NCBI GenBank assembly: GCA_947176755.1
Contig: CAMWRW010000005.1
Span: 1 to 64,000 of the forward strand
Source: an uncultured Porphyromonadaceae bacterium
GTDB lineage: Bacteria > Bacteroidota > Bacteroidia > Bacteroidales > Muribaculaceae
Direction of reading: 5' to 3'
Length of the DNA stretch: 64,000 nucleotides
Shown piece by piece: positions 38,291 through 47,321 of this stretch; positions within the stretch are counted from its first letter, which is position 1, and each line of letters begins with the position of its first letter. The translations under genes and the position numbers were made by a program. A model generated the notes under the pieces. The model made no database searches. It was not told where the DNA came from and saw only the letters and a list, made by a program, of their open reading frames with translations.

Positions 38291-38346
38291 AGCAATAACC
38301 CCATGGCTCAGCGCCTGAAAAGACGCTTTGCCCTGGGGTTATTGCT
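38291..38346 (+). promoter_or_regulatory. 13-bp inverted repeat with T-rich tail across the start of an outer-membrane protein gene
   Basis: AGCAATAACCCCA (38291-38303) and its exact reverse complement (38334-38346) enclose 30 bases and are followed by TTTTATT. The structure looks like a rho-independent terminator, yet its left arm ends at the ATG and its right arm lies in signal-peptide codons. It may end rpoD transcripts, hide the start site, or act as an attenuator. Confidence 0.6.
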
Positions 38347-39013
38347 TTTATTCACTCCATTAGCCGGAACAATAGCCGAATGGAATGATTATTCAGGAAG
38401 GGCTGAGGCAAAGGAAGTCATAATTAAAGTCGCTAACAGTATGGCTGTTAGCGACAGTGTTATGAATAATTCGAAACAAGAATTTTCCGATCTTCCGCCG
38501 ACAGGATATGAAGAGGAGAGAGAAAGCCTCTTCCCTTCAAAATCCCGCAATCTTGGATTCTCCCATTTCACGTGGGGAGCGGAATTCGGAAGTTCAATTG
38601 ATTGCACGGCCAACAATATGTCGACCTTTGATGTCGATGCGCTAATCGGCTATAAAAATTCGTTCCTGCAACTTCTCGGATTCGGAGCCGGACTTCACCG
38701 ATCAATATATGATGGCACCAACTATGTCCCAATCTATGCGGTGATCAGGACAGATTTCCGAAAAGCTCCCTCTCCTTGCTTCCTACACGTCCAGGGAGGA
38801 TATTCCTTCAACACATTCAAGGACTCTCCTACTTTCGGCGATATATCCGCGGCTGCCGGCCTGGGGGTGAATCTTCACACTTCGAGGGTGGCGCGCAGTT
38901 ATTTAATTCTTGGAGGCGGTTTTCGCTATTTCAACCAACGTCATCGCACCCAGATCAGTCTTAACCGGAGATTTGTGATTATCGCAAAGCTCTCATTTGG
39001 CGTCAACTTCTGA
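38303..39013 (+). CDS. Small outer-membrane beta-barrel protein, unknown function
   Basis: Predicted outer-membrane protein of 236 aa; I do not recognise a named family. A signal peptide is likely at about 1-25 (MAQRLKRRFALGLLLLFTPLAG). A polar linker follows (about 28-85). The last ~150 residues have alternating strands (HFTWGAEFGSSID, DVDALIGYKNSFLQLLGFGAGLH, IYAVIRTDFR, FLHVQGGYSFN, RFVIIAKLSFGVNF) consistent with an 8-stranded barrel ending in Phe. The frame also allows an earlier ATG at 38267, which would put 12 residues before the signal peptide. The start region is embedded in a large hairpin. Confidence 0.75.
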   Translation: MAQRLKRRFALGLLLLFTPLAGTIAEWNDYSGRAEAKEVIIKVANSMAVSDSVMNNSKQEFSDLPPTGYEEERESLFPSKSRNLGFSHFTWGAEFGSSIDCTANNMSTFDVDALIGYKNSFLQLLGFGAGLHRSIYDGTNYVPIYAVIRTDFRKAPSPCFLHVQGGYSFNTFKDSPTFGDISAAAGLGVNLHTSRVARSYLILGGGFRYFNQRHRTQISLNRRFVIIAKLSFGVNF

Positions 39014-39052
39014 TGCCGGATTAAATGCAAATCAACATAACCCAATAATTAA

Positions 39053-41191
39053 ATGAAAAAAATCTTGATAAATTCATTGGCCGCACTGGCTCTGACTGCA
39101 ATATCTGCGGATGCAGACGCGGCCCGCAACAATCAGTTGCTGACAGGATCGGATGCTCCATACGGCACCCTCAGATTCTCACGTCTCACCGCCGCAGACT
39201 ACGAAGAAGGCATCAAGGAGGGCATACGTCTCCAGAACGAAGAGATCGATGCGATTGTAAAACAGCGCAGTGCTCCGACGTTTGAGAATACGATTGTTGC
39301 TCTCGACCGCTCGGGACAAGTGCTTAATCGCTCTCTTATGGCTCTCAGCAATCTTGAGCATGCCACAGGGGATACGGTTCTGATGAACACTATGGCGCGT
39401 ATCACTCCCGAACTCTCCGAGCATTCAACAAGCATCATGCTCAACGAGGCTCTTTGGAACAGAATCAAACAGGTTTATGACAACCGTGATAAAGATACCT
39501 CTCTCACTCCGGAGGATCTTCGCCTTATAGAGAAGACCTACGACAGTTTCCGACGCAGCGGTGCCGACCTCACGGGAGCTGACCGCGACAAGTTCCGCCG
39601 TCTGAATGCTGAGCTGTCTGACCTCAATCTCAAATATGCCCAGAATGCAACCAACGCTATGAAAGATCCCGAACTCCGGATGTGGCTAAAAAAAGAGGAT
39701 CTGACCGGAATTCCCGAATCCATAGTGACAGCATACAGAGCGGCTGCAGCCGAAGCTCTCGCAGAAGAAGGAAAGCCTGATGACGAGTCTCTATACCTCG
39801 TGACGATCTTCCGGCCGAGCTATGCTCCCTTCCTGACATATTCGACGCGTCGCGACCTTCGCGAAAAACTTTATCGTCTGAACGGAACTAAAAATATCAA
39901 CGGAGAATTTTCCAATATACAAATTCTCAAGGATATCGCGAATGTCCGTCTGGAGATTGCCCAGCTTATGGGAAACAAGAATTTTGCTGAATATCAACTT
40001 TCGAACACCATGGCAAAGACTCCGGAAACTGTAATGGATTTCCTGGAGGATCTTCGTCAGAACTATACGGAGCCAATGCGAGCCGAAATCAAGGAAATTG
40101 AGGATTATGCCCGCCAGACTGAGGGAGCCGATTTCAACCTGATGCCTTGGGACTACTCTTACTGGTTCGACAAGCTCAAAAACGAGCGATATGCTTTCAA
40201 TGATGAAGACATGAAACCCTATTTTGAGCTTAACAACACCATTGACGGAGTGTTCGGACTCGCCACTAAGCTCTATGGATATAAGTTCAAACCTTCGAAA
40301 GCCGAAGGATATCATCCGGATGTAAAAGTTTATGATGTTGTCGGACGTGACGGCAAACCTCTTGGAATCCTTTATGCCGATTTCTTCTACCGCCCCGGTA
40401 AAAGTTCCGGCGCATGGATGACAGAATTCCGGGCCGAAACTAAGGATGACAATGGCGAGAAGACCCTGCCGCTTATCTCCATCGTATGTAACTTCTCAAA
40501 GCCTGTCGGCAATGACCCCGTGCTGCTTACTCCGGATGAAGTAAATACTTTCCTTCATGAATTCGGACATGCACTTCACGGACTCTCCTCGGAAGCTAAA
40601 TATGAATCTCTTAGCGGAACAAACGTTGACCACGACTTCGTAGAACTCTTCTCCCAGTTCAATGAGAACTACATGACGGAGAAAGAATTCCTTGATGGTT
40701 TCGCTCGCCATTACAAGACCGGGAAGAAGATGCCGAAAGAACTTATTGATAAGTTTGTAAAGGCCGCGCAGTTCGGAGCAGCTTACGCGACGATGCGCCA
40801 GCTCGGGTTTGGATATCTCGATATGGCATACCATTTGATTGAGGAGCCGCTTCGCGCTTCTGCAGACATCGAGGCGTTTGAGGCTTCGGCTGTTGATCCT
40901 GTCAAAGTTTTCGAACCGGTGGAGGGCGTTATGATTTCTCCGGCTTTCACTCATGTGTTCTCCGGAGGATATGCCGCCGGCTATTATGGCTACAAATGGT
41001 CTGAGTCGCTGGATGCGGATGCATTCGCAGCCTTCCAGGAAAATGGAATATTTGACCGCAAGACGGCGGATAAATTCCTTAAGATGCTTCAGTCAGGCGA
41101 TACAGTCGACCCCATGACCCTATATGTTGAGTTCCGTGGTAAAAAGCCTACCACCGATGCACTTTTGAAACGTGACGGCATCAAAAAGTAA
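39053..41191 (+). CDS. dcp: M3 family metallopeptidase, dipeptidyl carboxypeptidase-like
   Basis: Zinc peptidase of 712 aa that removes dipeptides from peptide C-termini in the M3 family (Dcp/OpdA/PrlC). A signal peptide is at about 1-23 (MKKILINSLAALALTAISADADA), suggesting a periplasmic enzyme like E. coli Dcp. The zinc motif is HEFGH in TFLHEFGHALHGLSS, with the downstream Glu in the FVELFSQFNENY segment. The length fits Dcp. nadC follows after 6 bp and is likely cotranscribed. Confidence 0.94.
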   Translation: MKKILINSLAALALTAISADADAARNNQLLTGSDAPYGTLRFSRLTAADYEEGIKEGIRLQNEEIDAIVKQRSAPTFENTIVALDRSGQVLNRSLMALSNLEHATGDTVLMNTMARITPELSEHSTSIMLNEALWNRIKQVYDNRDKDTSLTPEDLRLIEKTYDSFRRSGADLTGADRDKFRRLNAELSDLNLKYAQNATNAMKDPELRMWLKKEDLTGIPESIVTAYRAAAAEALAEEGKPDDESLYLVTIFRPSYAPFLTYSTRRDLREKLYRLNGTKNINGEFSNIQILKDIANVRLEIAQLMGNKNFAEYQLSNTMAKTPETVMDFLEDLRQNYTEPMRAEIKEIEDYARQTEGADFNLMPWDYSYWFDKLKNERYAFNDEDMKPYFELNNTIDGVFGLATKLYGYKFKPSKAEGYHPDVKVYDVVGRDGKPLGILYADFFYRPGKSSGAWMTEFRAETKDDNGEKTLPLISIVCNFSKPVGNDPVLLTPDEVNTFLHEFGHALHGLSSEAKYESLSGTNVDHDFVELFSQFNENYMTEKEFLDGFARHYKTGKKMPKELIDKFVKAAQFGAAYATMRQLGFGYLDMAYHLIEEPLRASADIEAFEASAVDPVKVFEPVEGVMISPAFTHVFSGGYAAGYYGYKWSESLDADAFAAFQENGIFDRKTADKFLKMLQSGDTVDPMTLYVEFRGKKPTTDALLKRDGIKK

Positions 41192-41197
41192 ACAGAT

Positions 41198-42046
41198 ATG
41201 AAAACAAAGGAAGAGTTAATTGACGATCTGCTCCAACTTGCATTCGCGGAAGATTTAGGAGATGGCGACCACACGACTCTATCGACTATTCCGTCAGATG
41301 CCAAGGGGCGCTCACGTCTTATCATCAAGGAAGATGGTGTGCTTTCGGGAGTTGACGTCGCTCTTAAAGTGCTTCATAAAGTTGACCCCTCCATAAAAGT
41401 TGATGTGAAAATCCAAGATGGATCTGATGTCAAGAAGGGCGATATAGTCTTTACCGCTGAAGGTCCTGTGAGATCTTTACTGATTGCAGAGCGCACGATG
41501 CTTAATATAATGCAGAGGATGAGCGGAGTGGCCACAATGACGCGACGTTATCAGGATGAACTCAAGGGACTCCACACGCGCGTTCTTGACACACGCAAGA
41601 CGACTCCCGGAATGCGCATGCTGGAAAAGGAGGCTGTGGCTGCCGGAGGAGGTACGAACCATCGCATCGGCCTGTTCGATATGATTCTGATTAAAGACAA
41701 TCATATTGATTTTGCCGGAGGAATTGAAAAAGCAATTTCTCGTGCGGGAGAATACTGCAGGGAAAATGGTAAAGACCTCAAGATAGAGGTTGAAGTACGC
41801 AGTCTCGATGACATCCGACGCGTCATGGAGCATGGTGGTGTTGACCGCATCATGTTCGACAACTTCAGTCCCGAACTTACCCGCGAAGCCGTAAAGATGG
41901 TCGATGGCAAGTACGAAACAGAGTCAAGCGGTGGTATCACCCTTGAAAATCTTCGTAAATATGGAGAAACCGGAGTTGATTTCATATCCGTCGGAGCTCT
42001 TACCCATAGCGTAAAAGGATTGGATATGTCGTTCAAGGCCTTTTAA
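41198..42046 (+). CDS. nadC: Nicotinate-nucleotide diphosphorylase (carboxylating)
   Basis: Quinolinate phosphoribosyltransferase of 282 aa for de novo NAD synthesis. Conserved segments are AEDLGDGDHTT, RTMLNIMQRMSGVAT, LDTRKTTPGMRMLEKEAV, GGGTNHRIGLFDMILIKDNH and the C-terminal SGGITLENLRKYGETGVDFISVGALTHS. The length is normal. nadA and nadB are not in the window. Confidence 0.96.
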   Translation: MKTKEELIDDLLQLAFAEDLGDGDHTTLSTIPSDAKGRSRLIIKEDGVLSGVDVALKVLHKVDPSIKVDVKIQDGSDVKKGDIVFTAEGPVRSLLIAERTMLNIMQRMSGVATMTRRYQDELKGLHTRVLDTRKTTPGMRMLEKEAVAAGGGTNHRIGLFDMILIKDNHIDFAGGIEKAISRAGEYCRENGKDLKIEVEVRSLDDIRRVMEHGGVDRIMFDNFSPELTREAVKMVDGKYETESSGGITLENLRKYGETGVDFISVGALTHSVKGLDMSFKAF

Positions 42047-42070
42047 TCAGCTGCCGATTATCAAGAAAAA

Positions 42071-42107
42071 AACTCTCTGAAAGATTCTCTTTCAGAGAGT
42101 TTTTTTC
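42071..42107 (+). terminator. Terminator of the dcp-nadC unit
   Basis: AACTCTCTGAAAG (42071-42083) pairs perfectly with CTTTCAGAGAGTT (42089-42101), with a 5-base loop and a following T-run. Confidence 0.92.
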
Positions 42108-42138
42108 TAAATAGCGAGGCCGAACGGCCGAAAATAGT

Positions 42139-42146
42139 TATCTTTG
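42139..42146 (+). promoter_or_regulatory. -7 element of the flippase gene
   Basis: TATCTTTG matches TAnnTTTG, 90 bp upstream of the flippase ATG. No clear -33 box is seen. Confidence 0.5.
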
Positions 42147-42235
42147 CATTCGTATTTCCTTAAAGATATTAATAATTATCACTCCGAGATTAGAGGAAAC
42201 TTAGAGAAATCCGTCTTGAGAATTGAACTGACCCG

Positions 42236-43690
42236 ATGTCTTCCATCAAAGGCAATATCATACTGAATGCAATCCATACGATTACCGGTATATTATTTCC
42301 GGTGGTGACATTCCCGTATGCAGCGCGCGTACTGTTGCCGGAAGGAATCGGTGCGGTAAACTTTCTCAATTCAATAATCTCATATATCGTGATGGCAACG
42401 AGTCTTGGCATTCCGATGTATGCAGTAAAGGAGATTGCTAAATATAACTCCGACAAGTATCAGAGAGATAAGAAAACAATCGAGATTCTTCTATTAAGCA
42501 CTTCTCTTTGCCTTATAGGTTATGTATGCGTCTGGATACTTGCAGAATTTGTGCCTCAGATTCACCGTCAGTCAACACTCTTTTTTATTCTCAGTCTGTC
42601 GATTCTATTCACATCGATAGGAGCTGATTGGTTTTATCAGGGCATTGAAAATTTCAAGTATATCACGATACGCGGCATTTTTGTGAGGACGCTGGCAGCT
42701 TCTGCCCTGTTTATATTCGTTCGCAAACCGTCGGATCTTTTAATCTACGGCGTAATTGTCGTAGGTTCAACAGTTGGCAACAACCTTTTGAATTTTATAA
42801 ATTTAAGGAAATATATAAATTTCAGAGAGATTAAGTTTTCCGAGCTTGACGTTCTCAGCCATTTAAAACCGGCGTTACAGATATTTTTGCTGAATGTTAT
42901 TATTAGTCTGTACATGCAGCTAAATTCAATCATGCTTGGATTTATTTCCGGAGAAGAAGCTGTCGGCTATTTTTCCGCAGGCTCCAGAATCTCCCAGATC
43001 TGTCTTGCGATGGTTGCTTCTCTTGGCACAGTCTTACTCCCCAGATGTTCCCACCTTATAAAAACCGGAAATACGGAAGGCTTCAAGAGCGTAATCAATA
43101 ACTCTATGAATCTTACGCTTGCGTTGTCGATGCCGATGGCAATTGGAATTATGATTCTTGCTTATCCGATCACAATGGTGTTCTGTGGAAGCGATTTTGC
43201 ACCGTCCGCAACCGTGCTGCTCGTTAATGCACCCACGATTGTTATCATGAGCATCACAAACATTATGGGAATCCAGGTGCTCTATCCTATGGATAAGATA
43301 AATATCGTAATAATCAGCGCCACGAGCGCAGCGATATTTAACATCGCCCTCAACTTTCTATTGATGCCACACTACGGTGCAACCGGGGCCGCCATTTCCA
43401 CTCTCGTCACTGAAACGTCTGTTCTATTTGTCCAGATAATCCTCGGTCATAAATATTTCCCCTTCCCTATCAAGGCATTAATCAATAAGAAATATATAGT
43501 TTCCTCTTTGATTATGGGCGTTGTGGTCTACTTAACCGCAAATCTTTTCACTCAGAATTGGCTGATGATTGCAGCCGGCGTAGGGACCGGGATAATCGTT
43601 TATTTCCTTTCTTTGATCACAATGAAAGAGTGTTTGCTAATGCATTTGATTGCAGAAGTCAAAACAAAATTGACCTTCAGGAAAGCTTAA
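42236..43690 (+). CDS. Oligosaccharide/polysaccharide flippase (Wzx/RfbX-like)
   Basis: Inner-membrane MOP-superfamily exporter of 484 aa with 12-14 hydrophobic segments. The N-terminus NAIHTITGILFPVVTFPYAARVLLPEGIGAVNFLNSII is typical of RfbX-type flippases, which turn lipid-linked glycan units across the inner membrane. No glycosyltransferases or polymerase are next to it, so it is an isolated flippase and not part of a visible glycan cluster. It follows the nadC terminator and converges on the small Cys-rich gene. Confidence 0.9.
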   Translation: MSSIKGNIILNAIHTITGILFPVVTFPYAARVLLPEGIGAVNFLNSIISYIVMATSLGIPMYAVKEIAKYNSDKYQRDKKTIEILLLSTSLCLIGYVCVWILAEFVPQIHRQSTLFFILSLSILFTSIGADWFYQGIENFKYITIRGIFVRTLAASALFIFVRKPSDLLIYGVIVVGSTVGNNLLNFINLRKYINFREIKFSELDVLSHLKPALQIFLLNVIISLYMQLNSIMLGFISGEEAVGYFSAGSRISQICLAMVASLGTVLLPRCSHLIKTGNTEGFKSVINNSMNLTLALSMPMAIGIMILAYPITMVFCGSDFAPSATVLLVNAPTIVIMSITNIMGIQVLYPMDKINIVIISATSAAIFNIALNFLLMPHYGATGAAISTLVTETSVLFVQIILGHKYFPFPIKALINKKYIVSSLIMGVVVYLTANLFTQNWLMIAAGVGTGIIVYFLSLITMKECLLMHLIAEVKTKLTFRKA

Positions 43691-43725
43691 AGACTACAAG
43701 TTGAATATCCGTAGCAGCCACCAAA

Positions 43726-43923
43726 TCAGCAATCAGAGTTGCAATCCTTCCCACTATTTGATTTATTTGCTTTTTCCGAGCAACAATCCGCAAGGCTGCA
43801 ACCACAACAAGAAGATTTGCTACCGGATTTTCGGCCACGCGAACTAACCAGCCTGTAAATAATCCAGATAAGAAGAAGGGCAAGAATTATGAAAACAATT
43901 ATCAACTGTATATTTGCACTCAT
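43726..43923 (-). CDS. Small Cys-rich single-pass membrane protein
   Basis: Small protein of 65 aa. One membrane helix lies at about 5-24 (IQLIIVFIILALLLIWIIY) and is followed by a basic segment (RLVSSRGRKSGSKSS). The tail holds seven cysteines, CCGC then CC then two more. The layout resembles FeoB-associated Cys-rich membrane proteins, but no feo gene is in the window. Its ATG overlaps the TGA of topB (ATGA), so it is translationally coupled to that gene. The coupling and clear topology make it a real gene; a metal or iron-sulfur role for the tail is only a guess. Confidence 0.75.
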   Translation of the reverse strand: MSANIQLIIVFIILALLLIWIIYRLVSSRGRKSGSKSSCCGCSLADCCSEKANKSNSGKDCNSDC

Positions 43924-45803
43924 TTTTTTGTTTTGATTTTTTCTTGTTTTGACTCAACTGCCGCATCAATCCTGCGGTTTGATGTGTCACGTATAACCGA
44001 GAGGGTGATGTCAGTAATCATCTTTTTCAATTGATCGATAAACTCGGTTGCCGAGTATTCCCCTCTCTCGATTTGACGAAGACGACCTTCCCAGATTCCG
44101 GTCAATTTCGCACTCTTGAGTAACTCCTCTTTGATAAGAGAAATAAGTTCAATACCGGCGTCGGTTGCCCTGAGAGATTTTTTCTCTTTCCTTATGTATC
44201 CGCGTTTATAGAGCACTTCTATAATAGCTGCACGTGTCGAAGGACGTCCGATACCGTTTGCCTTTAGCGATTCTCTAAGGTCTTCATCCTCGACTGTCGA
44301 ACCGGCAGTCTCCATAGCCTTCAGCAACGTTCCCTCCGTGAAATATTTCGGGGGCTGTGTGGTCTTCTTTCCTAAAAACGGCTTATGCGGACCGGATTCA
44401 CCGACTGAGAAAGAAGGCATAATGCCCTGTTCCTCTTCTTCCTTGGGTTCTTCGTCATTCTCTCCGGCTTTGCCGACTCCCGGATTCGCCTTATATCCGT
44501 AAACAACCTTCCAACCGGGATCCTTGATTTCCTTCCCTGTGGCTTTAAATCCATATTTGTCAACTTTCCCTTTAACGACAGTCTGGTCAAACGTACAGTC
44601 AGGATAAAAGGCTGAGATAAATCTCAGGGCAATCACATGGAATACACGCTTCTCATCCTGACTCAGACCTCCCGGAAGAGGTTGCCCTGTAGGAATAATG
44701 GCATGGTGATCCGTAACCTTGGAATTATCAAACACCTTTTTGCTTTTCTTCAAAGACTTTCCAAGAAGTGGTGCAGTGAGATTCGCGTACGGTTTGAGAG
44801 ACTCAAGGATTGACTTACACTTCGGATAGACATCCTCTGTAAGATATGTCGTATCGACGCGCGGATATGTGGTCAGCTTCTTTTCATAAAGCGACTGAAT
44901 TAACTTCAAGGTCAAATCTGCGCTCAACCCGAATTTCTTATTGCATTCGACTTGTAGGGCTGTCAGGTCGAAAAGTCGTGGGGGTGCCTCACGCCCGGAT
45001 TTTTTCTGGACATCCTCCACTTTGAAAGGTTGATCAATAAGAGAGCCTATAATTTTCTTTGCATCCTCTTCTTTTTCGAATGACTTTCCGGAATATGTGA
45101 ATGTGACGCCACGGTAAATGGTTTTCAGTTCCCAATAGTCTCGAGGAATGAAATTTTCGATCTCTTTTTGACGGTTAACAACAATAGCCAACGTCGGGGT
45201 CTGTACGCGCCCGACAGAAAGAATTTGGCGGTTGACTCCGTATTTTAGCGTATATAGACGAGTTGCATTGATACCAAGCACCCAATCACCGATAGCACGA
45301 CAGAGACCGGCCGTATAAAGAGGGAGAAGGTCTTCGTGAGAACGAAGATGACGGAAACCCTCTCGAACGGCTTCATCCGTAAGCGAGCTCACCCATAAAC
45401 GTTTCACCGGCTTCTCACATCCGGCTTTCTGCATCACCCATCGTTGGATCACCTCACCTTCCTGGCCGGCGTCGCCACAGTTGATCACCTCGGAGCAATT
45501 CCTTATTAACTCCTCAATAACTGAAAACTGGCGTTTGATGCCTGCGTCATCAATAAGTTTGATTCCAAACTTAGGCGGAATCATAGGCAAGGAACCCAAC
45601 GACCATGTTTTCCAATACGGAGAATAGTCTTGAGGCTCTTTGAGAGTGCAGAGGTGACCGTAGGTCCATGTGACCCAATATCCGTTGCCTTCGAAATAAC
45701 CGTTTCTCTTCACGGTTGCCCCAAGAATCTGGGCTATATCTTTGGCTACACTCGGTTTCTCAGTAATGCAAAGTATTATTTTATTCCCTTCGCCTCGTTC
45801 CAT
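43920..45803 (-). CDS. topB: DNA topoisomerase III
   Basis: Type IA topoisomerase of 627 aa, cutting one DNA strand to decatenate and relax DNA. The Toprim domain starts at IILCITEKPSVAKDIA and includes CGDAGQEGE. The central domain holds RLWVSSLTDEAVREGF and the active-site region VGRVQTPTLAIVV, with the catalytic Tyr in TTYPRVDTTYL. A basic tail ends the protein. No C-terminal zinc fingers are seen, normal for Bacteroidetes TopB. Its start lies 28 bp inside the end of mazG. It sits in the mtnN-mazG-topB unit. Confidence 0.94.
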   Translation of the reverse strand: MERGEGNKIILCITEKPSVAKDIAQILGATVKRNGYFEGNGYWVTWTYGHLCTLKEPQDYSPYWKTWSLGSLPMIPPKFGIKLIDDAGIKRQFSVIEELIRNCSEVINCGDAGQEGEVIQRWVMQKAGCEKPVKRLWVSSLTDEAVREGFRHLRSHEDLLPLYTAGLCRAIGDWVLGINATRLYTLKYGVNRQILSVGRVQTPTLAIVVNRQKEIENFIPRDYWELKTIYRGVTFTYSGKSFEKEEDAKKIIGSLIDQPFKVEDVQKKSGREAPPRLFDLTALQVECNKKFGLSADLTLKLIQSLYEKKLTTYPRVDTTYLTEDVYPKCKSILESLKPYANLTAPLLGKSLKKSKKVFDNSKVTDHHAIIPTGQPLPGGLSQDEKRVFHVIALRFISAFYPDCTFDQTVVKGKVDKYGFKATGKEIKDPGWKVVYGYKANPGVGKAGENDEEPKEEEEQGIMPSFSVGESGPHKPFLGKKTTQPPKYFTEGTLLKAMETAGSTVEDEDLRESLKANGIGRPSTRAAIIEVLYKRGYIRKEKKSLRATDAGIELISLIKEELLKSAKLTGIWEGRLRQIERGEYSATEFIDQLKKMITDITLSVIRDTSNRRIDAAVESKQEKIKTKK

Positions 45804-46576
45804 AAAGCGTCCATCTCTTCCAGGGTCATTTCAGACAGCGATTTCCCAATCTCTCGGGCACGCTTTTCTATATGATTGAATCGAGAAATGAATTTACGGT
45901 TTGTCTTTTCAAGTGCGTTTTCGGGATCCACCCCATAAAGGCGTGCGGCATTTATGACTGCGAAAAGAAGATCGCCGAATTCACCTTCAAGTTTCTCGGC
46001 ATCATTGGAATCTATTTCCTGTTGAACTTCTTCTACCTCTTCACGGACTTTATTCCACACATCGGAAGGCTGTTCCCAATCGAAACCGACATTGCGGGCT
46101 TTCTCCTGGATTCGATTGGCTTTGATCATCGCCGGCAAAGCGGAGGGGACACCACCCAGCACCGTTTTATTGCCGTCGCGTTCCTTGAGCTTAATCTTTT
46201 CCCAGTTTTGCTTCACCTCTTCGGCCGTGTCGGCTTGGATATCGCCGTAAATATGGGGATGTCGGAATTTAAGTTTCTCAACCAACATATTGCAGACATC
46301 AGCAATATCAAATTCCCCTTTCTCCTCCCCTATCAGAGCGTAAAATCCTACATGAAGGAGCACATCTCCAAGTTCTTTACAGATATTCTTCTGATCATCC
46401 GCCATCAGAGCATCAACAAGTTCATAAACCTCTTCGACAGTGTTGGGCCTTAGAGATTCATTTGTCTGCTTTCTGTCCCACGGACATTTCACTCGCAGAG
46501 TTTCGAGCACGTTAAGAAATTCATCGAGCGCCGCCAGCTTTTCCTTTCGAGTGTGTGGAGTATATTCTTTAGTCAT
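45776..46576 (-). CDS. mazG: Nucleoside triphosphate pyrophosphohydrolase MazG
   Basis: All-alpha NTP pyrophosphohydrolase of 266 aa that hydrolyses (d)NTPs, including aberrant ones, to NMP and PPi. Two MazG repeats are visible. The first contains CPWDRKQTNESLRPNTVEEVYELVDAL with the metal-binding ELGDVLLHV; the second has EEVEEVQQEI and EFGDLLFAVINAARL. The length matches E. coli MazG. Its ATG overlaps the stop of mtnN, and its own 3' end overlaps topB. Confidence 0.95.
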   Translation of the reverse strand: MTKEYTPHTRKEKLAALDEFLNVLETLRVKCPWDRKQTNESLRPNTVEEVYELVDALMADDQKNICKELGDVLLHVGFYALIGEEKGEFDIADVCNMLVEKLKFRHPHIYGDIQADTAEEVKQNWEKIKLKERDGNKTVLGGVPSALPAMIKANRIQEKARNVGFDWEQPSDVWNKVREEVEEVQQEIDSNDAEKLEGEFGDLLFAVINAARLYGVDPENALEKTNRKFISRFNHIEKRAREIGKSLSEMTLEEMDALWNEAKGIK

Positions 46577-47262
46577 TAGAGTGTTTTTAATAGTTGTTCC
46601 AAAAGGGAGAATGTCTTTTCAGGAGCCTCGCTCCAGAAATTCTTATATTCGGAAATATTATCGCCCGATCCCGGACAATCGCTTAGGACGCGGACAACCA
46701 GGAACGGCACGCCAAGCATTGCACATGTCTGGGCAATTGCTCCGGATTCCATGTCACATCCAACGGCCTCGGGGAAATAAGATGTGATCTGCCTGACTAT
46801 TTCAGGGTCAGACACGAAAATATCGCCGCTCGCGATCATTCCCGCATGGAAATCATTTCTATCGCCCCCGACATGAATTGCAGTTCTAAAGGCGTTTTCG
46901 TCCGGTAGCATTTTCTGCTCGAAACCATCCGCCGCTCCGCGCAATGTGCCCGGCCCGCACCATACATCATGGTAGACCACGGAATCCGCCACAAGCACAT
47001 CGCCTATCTTTTTATTAGCGTCCAGACTTCCCGCAACTCCGCTGTTGATAACCAGATCAGGCGAGAAATGTTTGATTAAACGATATGTGTTGACCGCCGC
47101 ATTTACCTTGCCAATACCGCATTTGGCAATCGCAACGCTCTTGTCTCCTATTTCTCCTGTAAAGAAATGAAGTCCTTCCGCATCATACTCTTCGTATGCG
47201 GGCATGATATTGAGAAGCAACTTCACTTCTTTATCCATTGCTGCTATAATTGCTATTTTCAT
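46576..47262 (-). CDS. mtnN: 5'-methylthioadenosine/S-adenosylhomocysteine nucleosidase
   Basis: Nucleosidase (Pfs/MtnN) of 228 aa that cleaves MTA and SAH, releasing adenine; it recycles SAM by-products. Family features are MKIAIIAAMDKEVKLL, CGIGKVNAA, VINSGVAGSL, the DMESGAIAQTCAMLGVPF substrate loop and VRVLSDCPGSGD. First gene of a four-gene overlapping operon. Its promoter is mirror-arranged with that of the YciO-like gene. Confidence 0.95.
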   Translation of the reverse strand: MKIAIIAAMDKEVKLLLNIMPAYEEYDAEGLHFFTGEIGDKSVAIAKCGIGKVNAAVNTYRLIKHFSPDLVINSGVAGSLDANKKIGDVLVADSVVYHDVWCGPGTLRGAADGFEQKMLPDENAFRTAIHVGGDRNDFHAGMIASGDIFVSDPEIVRQITSYFPEAVGCDMESGAIAQTCAMLGVPFLVVRVLSDCPGSGDNISEYKNFWSEAPEKTFSLLEQLLKTL

Positions 47263-47284
47263 ATTTATCTCTCTTTTTCCAATG

Positions 47285-47316
47285 CAAAATTAAGCAAAAA
47301 AATCTTATATTTGCAA
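47285..47316 (-). promoter_or_regulatory. Promoter of mtnN, mirror of the YciO-gene promoter
   Basis: On the minus strand TTG (47316-47314), 21 bp, TAATTTTG (47292-47285). The leader is about 17 nt. Confidence 0.65.
47306..47313 (+). promoter_or_regulatory. -7 element of the YciO-like gene
   Basis: TATATTTG ends only 8 bases before the ATG at 47322, so the message should have almost no leader. The -33 position holds only AATG. Confidence 0.65.
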
Positions 47317-47321
47317 CTGTT

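Noticed and set aside
43677-43883. 68-codon minus-strand frame overlapping the small Cys-rich gene
   Set aside because: The alternative frame at 43726-43923 has a clear membrane helix, Cys-rich tail and ATGA coupling to topB.
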